Assembly (NCBI GenBank): GCA_945860095.1
Contig: CAMAPP010000015.1
Location: 1-38,339, forward strand
DNA from: Rhizobium sp. Q54
GTDB taxonomy: Bacteria; Pseudomonadota; Alphaproteobacteria; CADEGL01
Length of the DNA stretch: 38,339 nt
Direction of reading: 5' to 3'
Part shown: one piece after another, positions 34,413-38,339 of the stretch
Numbering within the stretch: the first letter of the stretch is position 1
Layout of the letters: every line of letters begins with the position of its first letter
The notes under the pieces: generated by a model
Databases searched by the model: none
The model's input: only the letters and a program-made list of their open reading frames with translations
What the model was told of the DNA's origin: nothing
Translations under genes and position numbers: made by a program

Positions 34413-35231
34413 ATGGGTTCGCCCATCCGCGCGGCTTGCCGGCTGTCGGCGTATTTCGCTTGGACGCTCGCCCTCGTTCCGCTGCAAATCGTCCTCGTAG
34501 CGCTCGGGGCGCGCGCGGCCAAGCATCTGCCGCAGTTCTATCACCGGACGTGCTGCCGCATCCTCGGCATCAAGATCGAGACGCGCGGGCAGCCGTGCCG
34601 CGATCACCCGGTCTTGTTCGTCTGCAATCACACCTCCTATCTCGACATCAGCGTGCTTGGCGCGCTGATCGAGGGCTGCTTTGTCGCCAAATCCGAGGTC
34701 GCGGGCTGGCCGCTGTTCGGTGTTTTGGCAAAACTCCAACGCACCGTATTCGTCGATCGCCGCGCGCGCGCGGCCAAGGGCCAGCGCGACGAGATCGCGG
34801 CGCGGCTCGAGGCGGGCGACGATCTGATCTTGTTCCCCGAAGGCACAAGCAGCGACGGCAACCGGATCCTGCCGTTCAAGAGCGCGCTCTTTGCGGTGGC
34901 CGAGCGCTCCGAGGGCTTCCCCCCGCTCGTGGTCCAGCCGGTGTCGATCGCCTTCACGCGCCTGGACGGCATGCCCATTGGGCGCAATCTCCGGCCGTAT
35001 TACGCCTGGTATGGCGATATGGACATGGCCTCTCACATGTGGGGGGTGGCCGCTCTCGGTACCGTCACGGTGGTGGTCGAATTCCATCCGACCGCAACCC
35101 TGGCCGCATTCGGCAGCCGCAAGGCCTTGGCCTTGCATTGCCGCAATCTCGTGGCTGGCGGGCTGTCCGCGGCGCTCTCGGGCAGGAGGCAGCCCGCCCC
35201 GAACCTGCAAGAGGTTGCGCCGGCGGCCTAA
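34413..35231 (+). CDS. Lysophospholipid/lyso-ornithine-lipid acyltransferase (OlsA/PlsC family)
   Basis: A 272-residue membrane-associated acyltransferase. The catalytic HX4D is H73 to D78 in CNHTSYLDIS, and the acceptor-binding FPEGTSSDG is at 141-149. A hydrophobic N-terminal helix (about 12-32) anchors it. By domain it could be PlsC (making phosphatidic acid) or OlsA (second acylation of ornithine lipid). The position 4 bp after olsB favours OlsA, but sequence alone does not settle it. Confidence 0.85.
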   Translation: MGSPIRAACRLSAYFAWTLALVPLQIVLVALGARAAKHLPQFYHRTCCRILGIKIETRGQPCRDHPVLFVCNHTSYLDISVLGALIEGCFVAKSEVAGWPLFGVLAKLQRTVFVDRRARAAKGQRDEIAARLEAGDDLILFPEGTSSDGNRILPFKSALFAVAERSEGFPPLVVQPVSIAFTRLDGMPIGRNLRPYYAWYGDMDMASHMWGVAALGTVTVVVEFHPTATLAAFGSRKALALHCRNLVAGGLSAALSGRRQPAPNLQEVAPAA

Positions 35232-35295
35232 TTGGTGGTTTTTCGGGCGGCTTCATGGGCGGGTTCACAATGCGGTCATGCGCGGCGTGGATAAC

Positions 35296-35323
35296 TTGAC
35301 ATGAGGGGTGCCGATGCTAGTGT
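35296..35323 (+). promoter_or_regulatory. Sigma-70-type promoter for miaB-ybeZ-ybeY
   Basis: A perfect TTGACA (35296-35301) is followed after 16 bp by TAGTGT (35318-35323) as a weaker -10. It lies about 90 bp before the miaB GTG, in a gap where the previous gene has ended. The promoter is well placed for the miaB, ybeZ, ybeY transcription unit. Confidence 0.6.
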
Positions 35324-35413
35324 CGAAGCCGTGGCGCATACCACGTTAGAGCTTTGATTTTGCCTACGAATGGCGGGTCGAACCGGGAACGGAGCGCGGG
35401 CCGTGAACGGCGC

Positions 35414-36868
35414 GTGACCAAAAAGCTCTTCATCAAGACCTATGGCTGCCAAATGAACGTCTACGACTCCGCGCGCATGGCGGATGTCCTGGCGCCGCTT
35501 GGCTATGAGCAAGCCGATTCGGCGGCGGCTGCCGATTTGGTGCTCCTCAACACCTGCCATATCCGGGAGAAGGCTTCGGAAAAGGTGTTTTCCGAGCTTG
35601 GGCGCCTGGCGCGGGCAAAGCGCGAGCGAGCGGCCGAGGGTCGGACTTTGATGGTGGGTGTCGCTGGCTGCGTTGCCCAAGCCGAGGGCGCGGAGATTTT
35701 GCGCCGCGCGCCGGTCGTGGATGTAGTCGTGGGGCCGCAAGCCTATCACCGCCTCGCCGACATGATCGCCGCGGCCGAGGCGGGGGGGCCGGCGCGGGGC
35801 AAGGGCGTGGCGCCCAATGCCGCGCGCCTGGACACCGATTTTCCCGCCGAATCGAAATTCGCGGCTCTGCCGGCCGAGAGTGCCGCGCGCGGCCCCGCCG
35901 CTTTTCTCACGATCCAGGAAGGCTGCGACAAGTTCTGCAGCTTCTGCGTGGTGCCATATACGCGCGGCGCGGAGTTTTCCCGCCCGCCCGCCGACATCGA
36001 GGAAGAGGCACGCCGGCTGGTCGGTCTGGGCGCGCGCGAACTCACCTTGCTCGGCCAGAACGTCAATGCCTATCGCGGCGCCGGCGCGGACGGCCCTGTG
36101 GGTCTTGGCGCGCTGATCGCGCGTCTTGCGCGCCTCGCGGGACTCGCGCGCTTGCGCTACACCACGTCCCATCCGGGCGATGTCGCCGCCGATCAGATCG
36201 CCGCCCACCGCGATGTCGCCGCGCTCATGCCGCATCTGCATCTGCCGGTTCAGTCGGGTTCCGATCGCGTGCTCGCCGCCATGAACCGGCGCCATACGGC
36301 GGACGAGTACCGCGAAACCGTCGCGCGCGTGCGCCGCGCGCGACCCGATATCGCGGTGTCGAGCGATTTCATCGTCGGTTTCCCCGGCGAAACCGACGCG
36401 GATTTCGAAGCGACCCTCGCGCTCGTGCGCGAGATCGGCTTTGCCCAGGCCTATTCGTTCAAATACAGCCCGCGCCCCGGCACGCCCGCCGCCGACAAAT
36501 CCGAGCGGGTCGAAGAGGCGGCGAAGACCGAGCGCCTGCGGCGCCTGCAGGATTTGCTCGTCGAACAACAGCTCGCCTACAACCGCGGATTCGTCGGTGG
36601 CACGGTCGAGGTATTGCTCGACCGCCGCGGCGCCCATCCCGGCCAGCTCATCGGCCGCAGTCCGTACATGCAGGCCGTTCACGTCGCGGCGCCGGCGGAG
36701 TTGTTCGGCACGGTCGTGCCGGTGCATGTGCTTTCCGCCCACGCCAACAGCCTTGCCGGCGCGCTTGTCGATAACGGCGCAAAGCGCGTAAATCAGCGCG
36801 TCGAGCCATCGGCGGCGCGCTCCGATCTGGCCCGAACCGATAAAACTATGGGAGGATACACCGGTTGA
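35414..36868 (+). CDS. miaB: tRNA-2-methylthio-N6-dimethylallyladenosine synthase MiaB
   Basis: A 484-residue radical-SAM methylthiotransferase acting on i6A37 of tRNA. The N-terminal MTTase domain carries the first three cluster cysteines ([23 protein letters not shown]). The radical-SAM cluster is CDKFCSFC with VVPYTRG. A C-terminal TRAM domain follows. GTG 35414 gives the family start [10 protein letters not shown]; an in-frame TTG at 35354 would add 20 residues rich in Arg. The stop overlaps the ybeZ start (TTGA). Confidence 0.96.
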   Translation: MTKKLFIKTYGCQMNVYDSARMADVLAPLGYEQADSAAAADLVLLNTCHIREKASEKVFSELGRLARAKRERAAEGRTLMVGVAGCVAQAEGAEILRRAPVVDVVVGPQAYHRLADMIAAAEAGGPARGKGVAPNAARLDTDFPAESKFAALPAESAARGPAAFLTIQEGCDKFCSFCVVPYTRGAEFSRPPADIEEEARRLVGLGARELTLLGQNVNAYRGAGADGPVGLGALIARLARLAGLARLRYTTSHPGDVAADQIAAHRDVAALMPHLHLPVQSGSDRVLAAMNRRHTADEYRETVARVRRARPDIAVSSDFIVGFPGETDADFEATLALVREIGFAQAYSFKYSPRPGTPAADKSERVEEAAKTERLRRLQDLLVEQQLAYNRGFVGGTVEVLLDRRGAHPGQLIGRSPYMQAVHVAAPAELFGTVVPVHVLSAHANSLAGALVDNGAKRVNQRVEPSAARSDLARTDKTMGGYTG

Positions 36869-37872
36869 ACCACGCATCCGCGTCCCCGAGCGGCAAGCCC
36901 ATTCACCTTCAGTTCGACGACAACCGCCTATTGTCGGCGTTGTTCGGACAGCACGACGAATTCCTCGCGCGCATCGAGAAACAGCTCGGCGTCTCGGTCG
37001 CCACGCGCGGCAATCGCGTGGCCATCGCCGGACCCGAGCAGGGTATCGAGGTGGCGCGCCGCGCGCTCGCCGAGCTTTACAACCGCCTCAAACGCGGCAT
37101 GCCCGTGGATACGGGCGAGGTCGATGCGGCGGTGCGCCTGGCGGCCCACGCGGCCAATGGCGGGGCGGCGGGCGAGGTGGCGCGCGAGAACATTCAAACG
37201 CGCAAGCGCCAGGTCGCCGCGCGCACGCCGGTTCAGGCGGCCTATCTTCGGGTGTTGCAAACGTCGGATCTGGTCTTTGCGCAAGGGCCTGCGGGCACCG
37301 GCAAGACCTATCTCGCCGTGGCCACCGCGGCCTCTCTCATGCTGCGCGGTAAATTCGACCGCATCGTTCTTTCGCGCCCCGCCGTCGAAGCCGGCGAGCG
37401 CCTCGGCTTTCTGCCGGGCGACCTCAAGGAAAAGGTCGATCCCTATCTGCGCCCGCTGTACGACGCGCTCTACGACATGCTGCCCGCCGAGCAGGTCGCC
37501 CACAAGCTCGAGAACGGCGAAATCGAGATCGCCCCGCTCGCCTTCATGCGCGGCCGCACGCTGTCCAACGCCTTCGTGATTTTGGACGAGGCGCAGAACT
37601 GCACCGCCGGGCAAATGAAAATGTTCCTCACGCGGCTCGGCGAGAATTCGCGCATGGTCGTCACCGGCGATATCAGCCAAGTCGATCTGCCCCCGGGCGT
37701 GCCTTCGGGCATGGTCGATGCCATGACCACGCTTTGCGGCGTCGAAGGCGTGACCACGATCACGTTCACCGACGCCGACGTGGTGCGCCATCCCTTGGTC
37801 ATGCGCATCGTTCGGGCCTATGACGCACGATCCAGGGGCGGCGAACTTGCGGCGCCCGACCCGGGCCGATGA
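36865..37872 (+). CDS. ybeZ: PhoH-like ATPase YbeZ
   Basis: A 335-residue PhoH-family ATPase/RNA-helicase-like protein linked to rRNA maturation with YbeY. A short N-terminal KH-like region is followed by the ATPase domain with Walker [12 protein letters not shown] near residue 141 and Walker [10 protein letters not shown] near residue 240. Translation starts at TTG 36865, supported by GGAGGA 8 bp upstream and by overlap with the miaB stop. Its own stop overlaps the ybeY start. The PhoH name is historical; no PhoB box is visible here. Confidence 0.95.
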   Translation: MNHASASPSGKPIHLQFDDNRLLSALFGQHDEFLARIEKQLGVSVATRGNRVAIAGPEQGIEVARRALAELYNRLKRGMPVDTGEVDAAVRLAAHAANGGAAGEVARENIQTRKRQVAARTPVQAAYLRVLQTSDLVFAQGPAGTGKTYLAVATAASLMLRGKFDRIVLSRPAVEAGERLGFLPGDLKEKVDPYLRPLYDALYDMLPAEQVAHKLENGEIEIAPLAFMRGRTLSNAFVILDEAQNCTAGQMKMFLTRLGENSRMVVTGDISQVDLPPGVPSGMVDAMTTLCGVEGVTTITFTDADVVRHPLVMRIVRAYDARSRGGELAAPDPGR

Positions 37873-38339
37873 CCGGCGGAACGCGGCGCGGCCGCTCGCT
37901 GCCGCGCGTCGAGGTGGCGGTGCTCGACAAGGCATGGGGCGACGCGCCGGCCCTCGCGCGGCACTGCCGCCGCGCGGCGCGCGCGGCACTCGCCGGGTCC
38001 GGGGGCAATCCGGGAACGGTGACGGTGGTGCTGACCTCCGACGCGCATGCGCGCGCGCTCAACCGCCGGTTCCGGGGTAAAGATCGCCCGACCAATGTCT
38101 TGGCGTTTCCCGCGGACGATGCGGGCACCGGACGCGCGCGGGTGCTCGGCGACGTGGTGCTCGCGCGCCAAACCGTGCGCGCCGAGGCGCGCGCCGCGCG
38201 TCTGAAGGCGGCCGACCATCTGAGCCATTTGGTCGTCCACGGCGTGCTGCATCTCTTGGGCTTCGATCACGCGCGCGCCAAGGCGGCGGACGACATGGAG
38301 GCGCGCGAGATTCGGATTCTGACGCGGCTTGGCGTACCC
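37869..38339 (+). CDS. ybeY: Endoribonuclease YbeY (3' end outside window)
   Basis: The first 157 residues of YbeY, a zinc-dependent endoribonuclease needed for 16S rRNA 3' maturation and ribosome quality control. The metal-binding HxxxHxxxxxH motif is H124, H128 and H134 within HLVVHGVLHLLGFDH. The DRPTNVLAFP segment near residue 72 and LGDVVLAR near residue 93 are typical. ATG 37869 overlaps the ybeZ stop. The frame runs off the window, but the length is close to the usual family size, so little is missing. Confidence 0.95.
   Translation, partial: MTGGTRRGRSLPRVEVAVLDKAWGDAPALARHCRRAARAALAGSGGNPGTVTVVLTSDAHARALNRRFRGKDRPTNVLAFPADDAGTGRARVLGDVVLARQTVRAEARAARLKAADHLSHLVVHGVLHLLGFDHARAKAADDMEAREIRILTRLGVP

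Noticed and set aside
1-38339. Mobile elements, tRNA or rRNA genes, CRISPR arrays
   Set aside because: I found no transposase or integrase motifs, no cloverleaf-like segment with a GGTTCGA-type arm in the gaps, and no regularly spaced repeat-spacer array.

Overview
The window is a gene-dense, high-GC stretch of a Gram-negative chromosome, most likely an alphaproteobacterium of the Rhodospirillales type. The support for that is the neighbour order mutS-glnD-murJ-trpS, the phoR-pst-phoU-phoB arrangement, an ornithine-lipid acyltransferase pair beside miaB, and a Fur-family regulator without the CxxC zinc sites. The taxonomic call is inference. I see no rRNA, tRNA, CRISPR array, insertion sequence or prophage. 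Nearly all genes are housekeeping or stress genes.

Region 1 (1-3635, + strand) holds the tail of alanine dehydrogenase, a macro-domain hydrolase and a large fusion of an acyl-CoA synthetase (NDP-forming) with a GNAT acetyltransferase. A 14-bp tandem repeat sits at the junction of the last two. Region 2 (3632-17276, - strand) is a phosphate regulon read right to left: maeB (malic enzyme), phoR, a DcaP-like porin, pstS, pstC, pstA, pstB, phoU, phoB. Upstream of both pstS and the porin there are GTCAT half-sites repeated 22 bp apart, as expected for tandem PhoB boxes. This suggests one PhoR/PhoB circuit controlling outer-membrane entry, periplasmic capture and inner-membrane transport. PstC and PstA are both much longer than the textbook forms.

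Region 3 (17507-25774, + strand) is mutS, glnD, murJ, trpS, with small tandem duplications in the gaps. Region 4 (25882-29309) holds a TauE/SafE-type exporter translationally coupled to a TIGR02186-type membrane-anchored periplasmic protein of unknown role, then a universal stress protein and a convergent class III nucleotidyl cyclase.

Region 5 (29509-38339, + strand) is nfuA, a glucosaminidase-like protein, a RutE-type nitroreductase, then tightly packed tsaB-rimI and fur-olsB-olsA/plsC, and finally miaB-ybeZ(phoH)-ybeY behind a TTGACA promoter. Many stop/start overlaps of the ATGA or TTGA kind indicate translational coupling.

I do not see an obviously new multi-gene system. The most interesting leads are the PhoB-linked DcaP-like porin, the enlarged Pst permeases, the TauE/TIGR02186 pair and the recurrent short tandem repeats at gene junctions.
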